A DNA stretch of 64,000 nucleotides from G963668185 sp965237445 (GCA_965237445.1 OZ250142.1:2046001-2110000), one strand, 5' to 3'. Counted from the first letter of the stretch, positions 43,670 through 52,513 are shown. The notes: generated from the sequence alone by a model not told the origin. Numbers and translations are program-made.

Positions 43670-44343
43670 TCGACACTTCGACGAGGTATGCGGCCGTAGG
43701 GCTGTCGGTCGACGGCGAAGTCATGGCGCAAACGGCCTGGCTTTCTGCGCAGAATCACTCTGTGGAGCTGATTCCGGCAGTCGAGCGGTTGCTGGACTCC
43801 CGCGGCGTCAAGGTGGAAGACCTGAGTGCGGTGTTCGCTGCCAAGGGCCCGGGCGGATTCAGTGCCCTCAGGATTGGTCTAAGCACGGCGAAGGCCCTGG
43901 CGATTACCATGGAACTGCCGCTGGTCTCGATTGGCACCCTAGAGCTGGAACTACACCCGTACCGCTGCCTCGGACGCTCGGCTTGGGCTGTCATAGACGC
44001 GGGCAGGGATATGCTGTACGTGGGCAGATCGGAGGGCGCGCCGAGCGAGGCGGCAGTGGAGGGCTATGAGGTGATGACGCTGGAAGAGCTATCGGACGCC
44101 ATCCCCGAAGGTACGCTGCTATGCGGAGAGGCTGTCGGCACACGCCGAGAATGGGTCCGTGAGAATCTAGGAGAACGCGTGGCCGTAGCGCCGGCCACGC
44201 TGCCAACTCGACATCCCGGTGCGTTGGCGATTCTGGCGAACGAGCGCCTAATCCAAGCTGACGTAGATGACGCCGACATGCTTCAGCCGATCTACATCCG
44301 CGGCTCGCAGTTCGAGGTTGCCCACCGGCGTTGGATATCATAG
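43657..44343 (+). CDS. tsaB: tRNA threonylcarbamoyladenosine biosynthesis protein TsaB
   Basis: 228 residues from ATG 43657. LLIDTSTRYAAVGLSVDG, NHSVELIPAVERLL and GPGGFSALRIGLSTAKALA are typical of this ASKHA-fold partner of TsaD. It overlaps tsaE, supporting a t6A operon; tsaD is not in the window. Confidence 0.94.
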   Translation: MQLLIDTSTRYAAVGLSVDGEVMAQTAWLSAQNHSVELIPAVERLLDSRGVKVEDLSAVFAAKGPGGFSALRIGLSTAKALAITMELPLVSIGTLELELHPYRCLGRSAWAVIDAGRDMLYVGRSEGAPSEAAVEGYEVMTLEELSDAIPEGTLLCGEAVGTRREWVRENLGERVAVAPATLPTRHPGALAILANERLIQADVDDADMLQPIYIRGSQFEVAHRRWIS

Positions 44344-44397
44344 GGGCCCCTGACGAGGCCAAGGCTAGGACAGGAACCGACAGGCAGAGGGACGAAA

Positions 44398-44850
44398 ATG
44401 GAAAGAACCCTGGTGTTTCTAAAGCCGGACGCCGTGCAACGCGGTCTGATTGGGTCAATCGTCACGCGCTTTGAAAGAAGAGGGCTGAAGCTTGCGGGCA
44501 TGAAGTTGATGCGCGTGTCTGAGGTGCTCGCGAGAAGGCACTACACCGAGCATGAGGGCAAGCCGTTCTACGAGGGACTCGTGCAGTTTGTGACGTCGTC
44601 GCCAATAGTTGCCATGGTCTGGGAAGGCAAGGACGCAGTGCAGGTAGCCCGAGACACGATAGGAGCTACCGACCCGGCGAAGGCGGTACCAGGGACGATC
44701 AGGGCCGATTTCGGAATGGACCTTGGGCGCAACCTTGTGCACGGCTCCGACTCGCTGCAGTCTGCCGACAGAGAAGTGGGACTGTTCTTCTCTCCGAACG
44801 AGTTAGTGGAGTACAGCCGCGACAACGAGCGTTGGATTACTGAATCCTGA
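44398..44850 (+). CDS. ndk: Nucleoside diphosphate kinase
   Basis: 150 residues. ERTLVFLKPDAVQRGLIG begins the protein and the phosphorylated histidine is in NLVHGSDS. It equilibrates NTP pools. It follows tsaB by 54 bp and its last 14 bases overlap the convergent rsfS gene. Confidence 0.96.
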   Translation: MERTLVFLKPDAVQRGLIGSIVTRFERRGLKLAGMKLMRVSEVLARRHYTEHEGKPFYEGLVQFVTSSPIVAMVWEGKDAVQVARDTIGATDPAKAVPGTIRADFGMDLGRNLVHGSDSLQSADREVGLFFSPNELVEYSRDNERWITES

Positions 44851-45199
44851 CGACCTCGGTGCCGCGGGTCCACAACTGTTCCATTCCGTAGAAGTCTCGT
44901 TCCTCTGGGCCGAACAGGTGGATGATTACGTCTCCAAAGTCCAGCAGCCTCCAGCCACTCTCGTGCGTCCCTTCCCGATGGTGCAGGACGGCCCCCCTGC
45001 GCTCCAGCCCATGCTCCACTTCTTCTGCGAGCGCCCTGATCTGGCGCCTAGAGGCTCCGGTCAGGATCACGAAGTAGTCGGCGAAGTCGCTGACACTGCC
45101 GATGTCCAGCATGACGATGTCCGTGGCGAGGCCGTCGGACGCGATGTCTACGGCAAGTCGAGCGTAATCTGAGGGCTGCAGTTTTTCCGTCTCCGTCAT
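44837..45199 (-). CDS. rsfS: Ribosome silencing factor RsfS/RsfA
   Basis: 120 residues. The family core DIVMLDIGSVSDFADYFVILTG and the closing GWRLLDFGDVIIHLFGPEERDFYGMEQLW are clear. It binds L14 on the large subunit and blocks subunit joining in starvation. It converges on ndk. Confidence 0.95.
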   Translation of the reverse strand: MTETEKLQPSDYARLAVDIASDGLATDIVMLDIGSVSDFADYFVILTGASRRQIRALAEEVEHGLERRGAVLHHREGTHESGWRLLDFGDVIIHLFGPEERDFYGMEQLWTRGTEVVRIQ

Positions 45200-45432
45200 T
45201 AGATCGGATTATAAGTACGGTGTTCTCCAGAGGTCAACGCCAGGCAGCTTCGTTGCGGGGATTTGCGATCGTCCAACTTCTCACAAACTTGTCATTAGCC
45301 TTGAACTTTCCGAAGGGACGCCCGTTCAGGGTTTGAAAAGTTCAACACTGCAAGTGCTCGCTAAGCTCGCTGAGAGTCGTAAGGGTCTGCGCTTCATTGA
45401 GAGTCCCGCTTTCGCTGTGCTAGCCTAAGCCT

Positions 45433-46530
45433 ATGAGCAGACCGAAGGTAATAGTGGCCATGAGCGGGGGTGTAGACTCCTCGGTAGCGGCGCTGTTGTT
45501 GAAGCGCGAGGGCTACGATGTTGTCGGTGTCACGATGAGGTTATGGTCCGAGGAGCAGGAGGATAATCCACGCCTCAATCGGCGCTGTTGCTCGGTGCGA
45601 GACGTGGATGACGCCCGGCGCGTTTGCGACTTGATCGGAGTGCCGCACTACGTGCAGAACTTCGAGCGGGAGTTCCAGCAGTACGTAGTCGACTATTTCG
45701 TCCGAGAGTATGAACGGGGCAGGACGCCGCACCCATGCCTGGCGTGCAACGACAGAATCAAGTTCGACTTCCTGCTGCGACGCGCAGTGTTTTTGGACGC
45801 CGACTACATCGCGACCGGACACTACGCCCGAATCAGGCGCGAGGGCGGCACCGCAAGGCTGCTAACCGGGCGGGACGTGTCCAAAGACCAGTCTTACGTG
45901 CTCTTCACATTGACGCAGGAGGAGCTTGCCAGGCTTCTCTTGCCAATCGGCGAGCACGGCAAGGCGGAAGTACGGGAATTTGCGGCGGAGGCGGGGCTTC
46001 CTGTGGCTGACAAGCCGGATAGCCAGGAGATCTGCTTTATTCCAGATGACAACTACCGAAAGTTCGTGAAGGACCGCAGCAGGATGGTCCCTGGAGAGAT
46101 CGTGGACCGAGACGGGAATGTGTTGGGAGAGCACAAGGGCGTGCAGTTCTTCACGGTAGGCCAGCGGCGGGGGCTGGGACTGAACGGCAACTCGGGAGCG
46201 CCGATGTATGTGACCGGCATCGACTCTGTCACGCATCGCGTTACCGTTGGACCGGAGAGCGAGCTAATGCGGAGCGAACTCTGGGCCTCACGGGTCAACT
46301 ATGTTGGCGGGGACAAGCCGAACCGGCCGATGGAAGTGGAAGCCAAGATCCGATACAGATCGGGAGCGGCGTCGGCCACGGTCCTGCCGCAAGGCGACTG
46401 GGCGGAGGTGGCATTCCACTCGCCCCAAAAGGCGATCACGCCGGGCCAGGCAGTAGTCTTCTACCAGGGCGACGAAGTGCTGGGGGGCGGGTACATCGAG
46501 GTGGGGCCGACACCCGCGGCGGTCAACTGA
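45433..46530 (+). CDS. mnmA: tRNA-specific 2-thiouridylase
   Basis: 365 residues. The PP-loop VAMSGGVDSSVAALLL, the first catalytic cysteine in HPCLACNDRIKFDFL and the second in SQEICFIPDD are present, with GQRRGLGL downstream. It thiolates U34 of Glu, Gln and Lys tRNAs. The 230 bp upstream hold no gene. Confidence 0.96.
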   Translation: MSRPKVIVAMSGGVDSSVAALLLKREGYDVVGVTMRLWSEEQEDNPRLNRRCCSVRDVDDARRVCDLIGVPHYVQNFEREFQQYVVDYFVREYERGRTPHPCLACNDRIKFDFLLRRAVFLDADYIATGHYARIRREGGTARLLTGRDVSKDQSYVLFTLTQEELARLLLPIGEHGKAEVREFAAEAGLPVADKPDSQEICFIPDDNYRKFVKDRSRMVPGEIVDRDGNVLGEHKGVQFFTVGQRRGLGLNGNSGAPMYVTGIDSVTHRVTVGPESELMRSELWASRVNYVGGDKPNRPMEVEAKIRYRSGAASATVLPQGDWAEVAFHSPQKAITPGQAVVFYQGDEVLGGGYIEVGPTPAAVN

Positions 46531-46543
46531 CGAGAGGGTTGCC

Positions 46544-47058
46544 TTGGACTACAAAGACATCATCCGCATGGCCCTGGCGGAGTACTCGGAGGACATGGGC
46601 CGCGCGCTGGAGGGGCTTACCTCGGAGGAGAGACGCTATCAGCCCACGCCGGACTCTAACCACATCGACTTTCTGGTGTGGCACATAGCGAGAGTGGAGG
46701 ACGGGTGGATCAATTCGTATGCGCGACAGGTCCGAACGGTCTGGGAGGATGGGGGATGGGGCGATAGATTAGGGTTGCCCGAAGAAGGGGGCGGCTTTGG
46801 CTTCGATGCCAACCAGGTACGCGACCTTCCCGAGCCTTCGATCCTGAGCTCTTGAACGAGTACGCGGAGGCTGTCCGTGAGACGACGCTGGCATTTCTTG
46901 AGCAGTCGACGTCTGAGGAGATTGGACGACCGCGCGACAGGGGATGGCGGGAGCCGTACTGCATCGGTAGCGCTCTCAGCCATCTGTTGGTGGAGGAGAG
47001 CCAGCACGTGGGTCAGATAGCGTACATCCGCGGCATGTTGCGCGGGCTGGACAAGTAG
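46544..47058 (+). pseudogene. DinB-family protein, copy 1, frameshifted
   Basis: From TTG 46544 the frame reads MDYKDIIRMALAEYSEDMGR like the later copies, but stops at 46853-46855 after RDLPEP. In the frame one base off, FDPELLNEYAEAV continues from 46837 and finishes HVGQIAYIRGMLRG. One base is missing (or two added) between about 46826 and 46836. Either the gene is broken or this is a sequencing error. It is the first of four tandem copies. Confidence 0.83.
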
Positions 47059-47102
47059 ACGAGAATACCCCGCCAAGTTTGGGGATCGATCGAGGAGACT
47101 GC

Positions 47103-47621
47103 ATGTTTCACAGAGAGCTATTACGCTGGGGCTTGGAAGAGACTGCCCGTGATAAAGCGATCGCGATGAACGGCCTAACGGCAGAGGAGCGGCGGCACCA
47201 GCCGGGACCTGAATCGAATCACATCGACTTCCTTGTATGGCACTTAGCCAGGGTCGAGGACATGTGGATACAAATGTTTGCGCAGGGCAAGCCGGCCATC
47301 TGGCAGGAAGGCGGCTGGGCCGAGAAACTAGGTATCGACCATAACGAGCTTGGGTTTGGGTTTACGATCGAGCAGGCCCGAGACCTGCCTGTGTACGACT
47401 ATGATCTAATGGACGAGTATGCGAATGAGGTCCGACAGAGCACCCTAGCGTACATTGATTCAGCGTCAGTCGAAGAACTTTCGAAGCCCAGAGAAACCCC
47501 AGTACCAGCCTGGAACCCGTTCTCAGTTGGATTCGCTCTCACCCGCATACTGGTGGAGCATAACCAGCATGTGGGCCACATAGCCTACATTCGAGGCATG
47601 CAGCGGGGCATCAACAAGTAG
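47103..47621 (+). CDS. DinB-family metal-binding protein, copy 2
   Basis: 172 residues from ATG 47103 after GAGGAGA. The four-helix DinB/YfiT-like pattern is seen: SNHIDFLVWHLARVEDMWIQ and NQHVGHIAYIRGMQRG carry the likely metal-binding histidines. It is the most diverged of the four. The family includes thiol-transferases and enzymes of unknown reaction. Confidence 0.85.
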   Translation: MFHRELLRWGLEETARDKAIAMNGLTAEERRHQPGPESNHIDFLVWHLARVEDMWIQMFAQGKPAIWQEGGWAEKLGIDHNELGFGFTIEQARDLPVYDYDLMDEYANEVRQSTLAYIDSASVEELSKPRETPVPAWNPFSVGFALTRILVEHNQHVGHIAYIRGMQRGINK

Positions 47622-47752
47622 CCAGGATCTCGCCGGCAGGGCGACCTGTCCCAGCCGGGCTCCACCAAGTCTTGCGGGAAGGCTGATCACTCCAGCGATC
47701 TCTCGCCAGTCCCGGGAGGGATGTAGACGGCATTTGCTCATGGGGGAGGACC

Positions 47753-48262
47753 GTGGACTTCAAAGAGATCATCCGGATGACGCTGGAAGAATCTTCTGAG
47801 GACCTCGCCAGGGCACTGGACGGCCTGACTTCGGTGGAGCGGCGGCATCTGCCTTCACCGGAGTCCAACCACGCGGACTTCATCGTTTGGCACGCGGCAA
47901 GGGCTGAGGACGACTGGATCAACGGCATCATCGGGCAGGGAGAGACGATCTGGGCGCGTGACGGCTGGAGCGAGAGGCTCGGCATTCGGATCGAGGGCAA
48001 TGGCTACGGCATGACGGCAGACGAGGCCCGGGACTTGCCCACGTACGATCCGGTCCTGCTACAGGAGTACGCCGAGTCGGTGCGGCAGGGGACGCTAGAT
48101 TACCTGGAGACAACTACGCCAGCGGTCCTGGACGAGACACGCGATGGCGGCTGGCGCGTGATCAAGATCGGCAACGCGCTGAGCCACCTGTTGGTGGAGA
48201 TAGCCGAGCACGTGGGCCACGTAGCTTACATACGGGGCATGTTAAGGGGTCAAGACAAGTAG
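47753..48262 (+). CDS. DinB-family metal-binding protein, copy 3
   Basis: 169 residues from GTG 47753. SNHADFIVWHAARAEDDWIN and AEHVGHVAYIRGMLRG hold the conserved histidines. It is nearly identical in layout to copy 4, with which it shares the segment YDPVLLQEYA and TLDYLETTTP. The 130 bp before it hold nothing recognisable. Confidence 0.87.
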   Translation: MDFKEIIRMTLEESSEDLARALDGLTSVERRHLPSPESNHADFIVWHAARAEDDWINGIIGQGETIWARDGWSERLGIRIEGNGYGMTADEARDLPTYDPVLLQEYAESVRQGTLDYLETTTPAVLDETRDGGWRVIKIGNALSHLLVEIAEHVGHVAYIRGMLRGQDK

Positions 48263-48310
48263 GGCGCAGTTGCCGATTTCTAGTGGCTAGTAGTCAGTGA
48301 AAGGGACGCC

Positions 48311-48820
48311 GTGGACTTCAAAGACATCATCCGTATGGCGCTGGACGAGTCTTCCGAGGACCTGGCCAGGGCTCTAGACGGCCTGACACAGGAGGAGCGG
48401 CGGCATCTACCTTCCGCGGAGTCCAATCACGTAGACTTCATCGTCTGGCATGCGGCAAAGGCGGAGGACGACGAGATCAACAGCATTATTGGGCAGGGCG
48501 CGACGATCTGGACGCGTGAAGGATGGGGCGAGAGGCTAGGCATCCCGATCGAAGGCGATGGCTACGGCATGACAGCGGAGGAAGTTCGAGACTTGCCCAC
48601 GTACGATCCGGTTCTATTGCAGGAGTACGCGGACTCGGTGCGGCAGGGGACGCTGGACTACCTAGAGACGACTACGCCAGAGGTGCTGGACGAGACCCGG
48701 GACGCCGGCTGGCGTGTGGTCAAGATCGGCAACGCGCTGAGCCATCTCATGGTTGAGATAGCCGAGCACGTGGGCCACGTGGCTTACATTCGCGGCATGT
48801 TAAGGGGACTAGACAAGTAG
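48311..48820 (+). CDS. DinB-family metal-binding protein, copy 4
   Basis: 169 residues from GTG 48311. Very close to copy 3 (same length, same start context GTGGACTTCAAAGA), so the duplication is recent. It ends in a strong hairpin that overlaps its stop codon. Confidence 0.87.
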   Translation: MDFKDIIRMALDESSEDLARALDGLTQEERRHLPSAESNHVDFIVWHAAKAEDDEINSIIGQGATIWTREGWGERLGIPIEGDGYGMTAEEVRDLPTYDPVLLQEYADSVRQGTLDYLETTTPEVLDETRDAGWRVVKIGNALSHLMVEIAEHVGHVAYIRGMLRGLDK

Positions 48821-48840
48821 CCCGCCAGACGGCGGGCTAC
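48817..48840 (+). terminator. Hairpin terminator after the DinB array
   Basis: GTAGCCCGCC and GGCGGGCTAC form a perfect 10-bp stem around AGAC, overlapping the TAG stop. The following bases (TTCAAGTTCT) are only partly T-rich, so it may be a weak or bidirectional terminator toward trxA. Confidence 0.65.
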
Positions 48841-48891
48841 TTCAAGTTCTAACAATGTGCGACGCTTAGGCGCGCCGGGCGGAGTGCCGGG

Positions 48892-49221
48892 CTATCCCGC
48901 CATTGCGGCTTCGATGCTCTGGACCAGCTTGGCCTTGGGGGCCGCGCCGACGAGTTGGCCGACCTTATCGCCGTCCTTGAAGATCAGCAGCGCGGGGATG
49001 CCCCGAATGCCGAACTTCTGAGGCGTGGCGGGGTTGGAGTCCACGTCCACTTTTGCGAACGTGACTCTGCCGTCGTACTCCTCGGCTAGCTCGTCGACAA
49101 CCGGCGCGATCGCCTTGCAGGGGCCGCACCATTCGGCCCAGAAGTCCACGACCACGGGGTTGCCCGACTGAATGACCTGTTCTTCAAAGGTGTCGTCGGT
49201 TACGGCTATCGTCTTGCTCAA
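48892..49221 (-). CDS. trxA: Thioredoxin
   Basis: 109 residues from TTG 49221, with GGGAG upstream; the longer open frame to 49269 overlaps the neighbouring gene. VVVDFWAEWCGPCKAIAPVVDELA carries the WCGPC active site and GIRGIPALLIFKDGD the cis-proline. A general dithiol reductant. It lies in a minus-strand group with a glutaredoxin-like protein and a DsbA-type protein. Confidence 0.96.
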   Translation of the reverse strand: MSKTIAVTDDTFEEQVIQSGNPVVVDFWAEWCGPCKAIAPVVDELAEEYDGRVTFAKVDVDSNPATPQKFGIRGIPALLIFKDGDKVGQLVGAAPKAKLVQSIEAAMAG

Positions 49222-49253
49222 CTGTGATCTCCCTGGGTTGTTGTGACTGTTTC

Positions 49254-49487
49254 CTAGTAGAACGTGCACCCGATCCCGCGGTAGCCGATTGTGACCTTGG
49301 CGCCTTCAACGAGAACCGGAGTGATCCGCTCGCCGTCGGTAGCCGCTTCGAGGTCAGCCCACTTCTCCGGGTTGATGGCGAGATCGATCTCGTCGTACTC
49401 GGTGCCCTTTTCTTCCAGCTCCATCTTGACCGACACGCAGATGGTGCATTCGGGGTGCGTGTAGAGAATCGCCTTTTCGTCAGCCAT
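49254..49487 (-). CDS. Glutaredoxin-like redox protein
   Basis: 77 residues. YTHPECTICVSVKMEL carries a C-x-x-C (CTIC), followed by ITPVLVEGAKVTIGYRG with the cis-proline. The size and shape fit NrdH/glutaredoxin-like proteins. It lies 32 bp upstream of trxA, probably in the same operon. Confidence 0.86.
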   Translation of the reverse strand: MADEKAILYTHPECTICVSVKMELEEKGTEYDEIDLAINPEKWADLEAATDGERITPVLVEGAKVTIGYRGIGCTFY

Positions 49488-49548
49488 TGTCTCTCGTCAA
49501 CTTCAGCTTCACCTTGACGGACGCAGTTGTTGTGTTTGGCTGCGCCCT

Positions 49549-50199
49549 CTAGTTCTCGGAGCCCTTCGGCCAGGGCGGCTGCGGCCGCTTGAGCTCGCCG
49601 ATGTAAGACTTGGTCGAGGCAAGTGCCATGAAATGCTCAAACGTCTCCACTGAGTCCTCTTCGGGCGGCGTGAAAGTCTTCAGGAAGGCGACGTTTTCGT
49701 TCTCGAACAAGAAGGTAGGCGTTCCGAAGATTCCGTGGGACACGGCCTCCTCGTGATCGTGACCAACTGTTGCGACCAACTCGGGATCGTCCATGTCCTG
49801 CTTGAACCGGTCCACGTCCAGGCCAGTCTTCTCAGCGATGCCGACCATGGCCTCCTTCTGGTTTAGAGGCAGCCGGTCTTCGCCGCCGTGCCTCGCTGTC
49901 AGGAGCTCCAGGTTGAACCTGTCCTGCTCTCGCGCACCCTGCCTGCGTGCGGCTACGCTCGCGATCTGCGAGACGATGCTGCGGCCGGCAGTCAGGTCAT
50001 CCTGCTCCCAGACCTTCCAGTCACCATTGCCCTCAGAGCCCTGGCCCAATGTGTAGGCGTTCTGCTCTAGCGAGAAATGTCTCCAAGTGATATCCAGGTT
50101 GTCACCGTAAGCTTCCTGGACCCGTGACAGCCACACGGCTGCCTGATACACCCACGGTCAGCCAAAGTCGATCCAGATGTTCATCTTGATGTTATCCAT
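49549..50199 (-). CDS. DsbA-family oxidoreductase, candidate selenoprotein (in-frame TGA = Sec14)
   Basis: 216 residues if TGA 50160-50158 is read as selenocysteine. Start ATG 50199 has a strong AGGAGGA nine bases upstream. The N-terminus reads MDNIKMNIWIDFG, then TGA, then PWVYQAAVWLSRV, so the TGA replaces the first active-site cysteine of the usual DF.CPW(C/S)Y motif; the second position is valine. After it the frame continues as a normal DsbA/FrnE-like protein (DITWRHFSLEQNAY, HGIFGTPTFLFEN with the cis-proline). If TGA were a stop, the 13-codon product would make no sense of the conserved N-terminus. A SECIS-like hairpin follows. A nonsense mutation is the alternative. Confidence 0.83.
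50122..50157 (-). ncRNA. Candidate bacterial SECIS hairpin
   Basis: Directly after the TGA, mRNA bases 1-5 (CCGUG) pair with 32-36 (CACGG), and bases 17-21 (CAGCC) pair with 26-30 (GGCUG) around a GUGU loop. The loop lies 21 nt after the TGA and begins with G, which fits the bacterial SECIS consensus of a short apical loop with an early G about 16-37 nt downstream. Folding was done by eye. Confidence 0.65.
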
Positions 50200-50386
50200 A
50201 GTGCCTGTTCCTCCTGCACTTGATGCTTAGTCCGACACTTCAATTCTAACGTATCGGGAGGGGCGCACAAAGATTTAACGAGAGGGCAGCAGGCAGAATG
50301 ATAGACTGGCAGCCCCGAAGGATTTGCGCACGTGCACCTCTGCCGGACCTGCGTACCGACATGAAGAGAAACCCGAGGCGTAGACC

Positions 50387-51028
50387 ATGGGCCTCAGGCC
50401 GCATTTCGAAGAAGAGTCAGCGCTCCACCGCATGGGGTTCCGCTATGTCGCGGGCATCGATGAAGCAGGGCGCGGGCCGCTCGCGGGTCCAGTGATGGCG
50501 GGAGCGGCGGTGTTTGCAGCCCTTCCCACTGGCAACTGGGCTGATCGGGTGCGGGACAGCAAGCAGATGACCGCTAAGGCCAGGGAGGCCGTGCTTCCTC
50601 AGATACGCGCAACCGCAGTAGCCTCGGCAGTGGGCACCGCCGGCCACGAAGAAGTGGATGACGTCGGGATTGCCCAGGCCACCCGTCTTGCCATGATGCG
50701 CGCGATCGACCAGCTATCTGTCAGTCCAGACTATCTTCTAATAGACGCAATCGGCCTGCCGGACGAACAGACGCCCCAGAAGTCGATTATCAAGGGGGAC
50801 TCGATCTGTTTCTCGATTGCCGCAGCGTCGATCCTGGCGAAGGTCTATCGAGATCGATTGATGGCCAGGGCGGATATGATGTTCCCTGGCTACGGCTTTT
50901 CTTCCAACAAGGGCTACCCTACGGTCGCGCACATCGAAGCTCTACGCCGTCTTGGCCCGTGTTCTATACATCGGCGGTCATTCTCGCCAGTGAGGGCACT
51001 CATCCAGAGCGAGGCCGCGGGGGCGTGA
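50387..51028 (+). CDS. rnhB: Ribonuclease HII
   Basis: 213 residues. YVAGIDEAGRGPLAGPVMAG carries the first D-E pair and LLIDAIGLPDE a further aspartate; DSICFSIAAASILAKVYRD and PGYGFSSNKGYPTVAH complete the family pattern. It cuts RNA in RNA-DNA hybrids and at single ribonucleotides. It overlaps yraN by four bases. Confidence 0.96.
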   Translation: MGLRPHFEEESALHRMGFRYVAGIDEAGRGPLAGPVMAGAAVFAALPTGNWADRVRDSKQMTAKAREAVLPQIRATAVASAVGTAGHEEVDDVGIAQATRLAMMRAIDQLSVSPDYLLIDAIGLPDEQTPQKSIIKGDSICFSIAAASILAKVYRDRLMARADMMFPGYGFSSNKGYPTVAHIEALRRLGPCSIHRRSFSPVRALIQSEAAGA

Positions 51029-51405
51029 ACCGGCAGGACACCGGCAGAAGGGGCGAGGCCGTTGCCCGGCGCCACCTGGAGTCGAGGGGATACGAGATCC
51101 TTGAGACGAACTACCGGCTTCGCAGTGGCGAGATCGATGTGGTAGCGCGCCACGACAGCATGCTTGTGTTCGTGGAGGTCCGGTCCCGCCGTGCGCGAGG
51201 ATTTGGGGCACCGGAAGAGTCGATTACATCCGCCAAACGCCGCAAGCTGTCGGAGACGGCGCAGGGGTACCTACAGGAGCAAGGACTGGCAGCCTCCGAC
51301 TGGCGGATCGACGTCGTGCTGGTGGAGTTCAGTGGCCGGGGCAGATCTCCCAGAGTGGAGGTGATCGTCAACGCGGTTGAGGATCCGGCATCGGACCTGC
51401 CTTGA
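51025..51405 (+). CDS. YraN/UPF0102 nuclease-fold protein
   Basis: 126 residues from GTG 51025 (GTGA overlap with rnhB). GRRGEAVARRHLESRGYEIL, NYRLRSGEIDVVARHDSMLVFVEVRSR match UPF0102, with the E-x9-D-x9-E-V-K-like core of restriction-endonuclease-fold proteins. The rnhB-yraN order is common. Confidence 0.94.
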   Translation: MNRQDTGRRGEAVARRHLESRGYEILETNYRLRSGEIDVVARHDSMLVFVEVRSRRARGFGAPEESITSAKRRKLSETAQGYLQEQGLAASDWRIDVVLVEFSGRGRSPRVEVIVNAVEDPASDLP

Positions 51406-51498
51406 GGGGGAATTTACGACCGCCGTGGTACAATGCCGCCCGCATTTCTACGCCCTGAGACCGGCGTCAGCAGGGCGTACAGACCCCGAAAGGACTCC

Positions 51499-52512
51499 AT
51501 GTCACACCCTCCGTTCATTGCGGCCCTGATTCACTCGCTAGTGGAGGACATTCGGCTCCTGGAGGCGTTTGTGACCGCGCCACTGGGCCTGTACTCGGAC
51601 ATTAAGATGCTACGGGAGGCGCTGCCGTTTTCAGAAGCTGGAGAGCTCGAGCGATCGGCACAGCAGGAACGCAGGCTTGCGTACCGGCACATGACGAAAG
51701 ACCCGCCTCAAACCGCGTTGGCCGCGGTTGCTCACGCCCGCATTTCGATCGAGGCGGCGGGCGCTGTGGTGTCGACCGATGGGCCGGTCTTGGACTCCGG
51801 GTGGAAGGAGCAGGCGGAGGCGGTGCTGGCCCGCGTCGAGCGGCAGGTTGCCGGTACGCTTCGGTCGACTCTAGCTGCCCGTATAACGGGGGTATACGTG
51901 ATCGTCGATCCGGAGGCCACCAACGGTCGGCCCGTGGCGGAGGTGGCAGAAGCCGCTCTCCGAGGGGGTGTCCGGGTGCTTCAACTACGCGACAAGAGCG
52001 GCGACAAGGCACAGATGCTGGAGGCTTCCCGCAAGATCAAGGACCTCTGCGACAAGCACGACGCGCTATTCATAGCAAACGATCACGCGGACCTGGCTCT
52101 TGCGAGCGAGGCACATGGACTCCACATAGGCCAGACCGACCTGCCCATACAGGAGGCTCGGAGGGTGCTGGCGCCAACGCAGATCGTAGGCAAATCGAAC
52201 AACGGCGTGGAAGAGGCGGTCTCTTCCGAGGCCGAGGGAGCGGACTACGTAGCTGTGGGCGCCGTGTATGCCACGAGTACGATGGGCAAGTCGAGCAGGG
52301 CGCCCGTTGGTCCAGAGACGGTGGAGCGAGTCAAGTCGATGGTGGAAGTCCCGGTGGTCGCAATCGGCGGGATCAATGCCGGCAACGTGGAGGCCGTGGT
52401 CAGGGCCGGCGCGGACTGCGTTTGCGTGGTTTCCGCGATCACAATGGCAGAGGACCCAGCGCAGGCAGCGCGGGAGTTGACGTCCCTGGTTGCGGCGACG
52501 GGAGCAAAGTAG
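51499..52512 (+). CDS. thiE: Thiamine-phosphate synthase with an N-terminal helical extension
   Basis: 337 residues from ATG 51499. The C-terminal ~210 residues are ThiE: GVYVIVDPEATNGR, LQLRDKSGDKAQML, FIANDHADLALASEAHGLHI, YVAVGAVYATSTMGKSSRAP and VVAIGGINAGNV. It joins HMP-PP and thiazole phosphate. The ~120 residues before it (FIAALIHSLVEDIRLLEAFV to the start of the barrel) are helical and not part of usual ThiE; such a leader is unexplained. No TPP riboswitch is visible upstream. Confidence 0.92.
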   Translation: MSHPPFIAALIHSLVEDIRLLEAFVTAPLGLYSDIKMLREALPFSEAGELERSAQQERRLAYRHMTKDPPQTALAAVAHARISIEAAGAVVSTDGPVLDSGWKEQAEAVLARVERQVAGTLRSTLAARITGVYVIVDPEATNGRPVAEVAEAALRGGVRVLQLRDKSGDKAQMLEASRKIKDLCDKHDALFIANDHADLALASEAHGLHIGQTDLPIQEARRVLAPTQIVGKSNNGVEEAVSSEAEGADYVAVGAVYATSTMGKSSRAPVGPETVERVKSMVEVPVVAIGGINAGNVEAVVRAGADCVCVVSAITMAEDPAQAARELTSLVAATGAK

Positions 52513-52513
52513 G

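Noticed and set aside
46853..46855. TGA in DinB copy 1 as selenocysteine
   Set aside because: The frame after it does not continue the family; the continuation is one base off, so it is a frameshift.
51406..51498. TPP riboswitch before thiE
   Set aside because: The CTGAGA and ACCTGA landmarks in proper order are absent.
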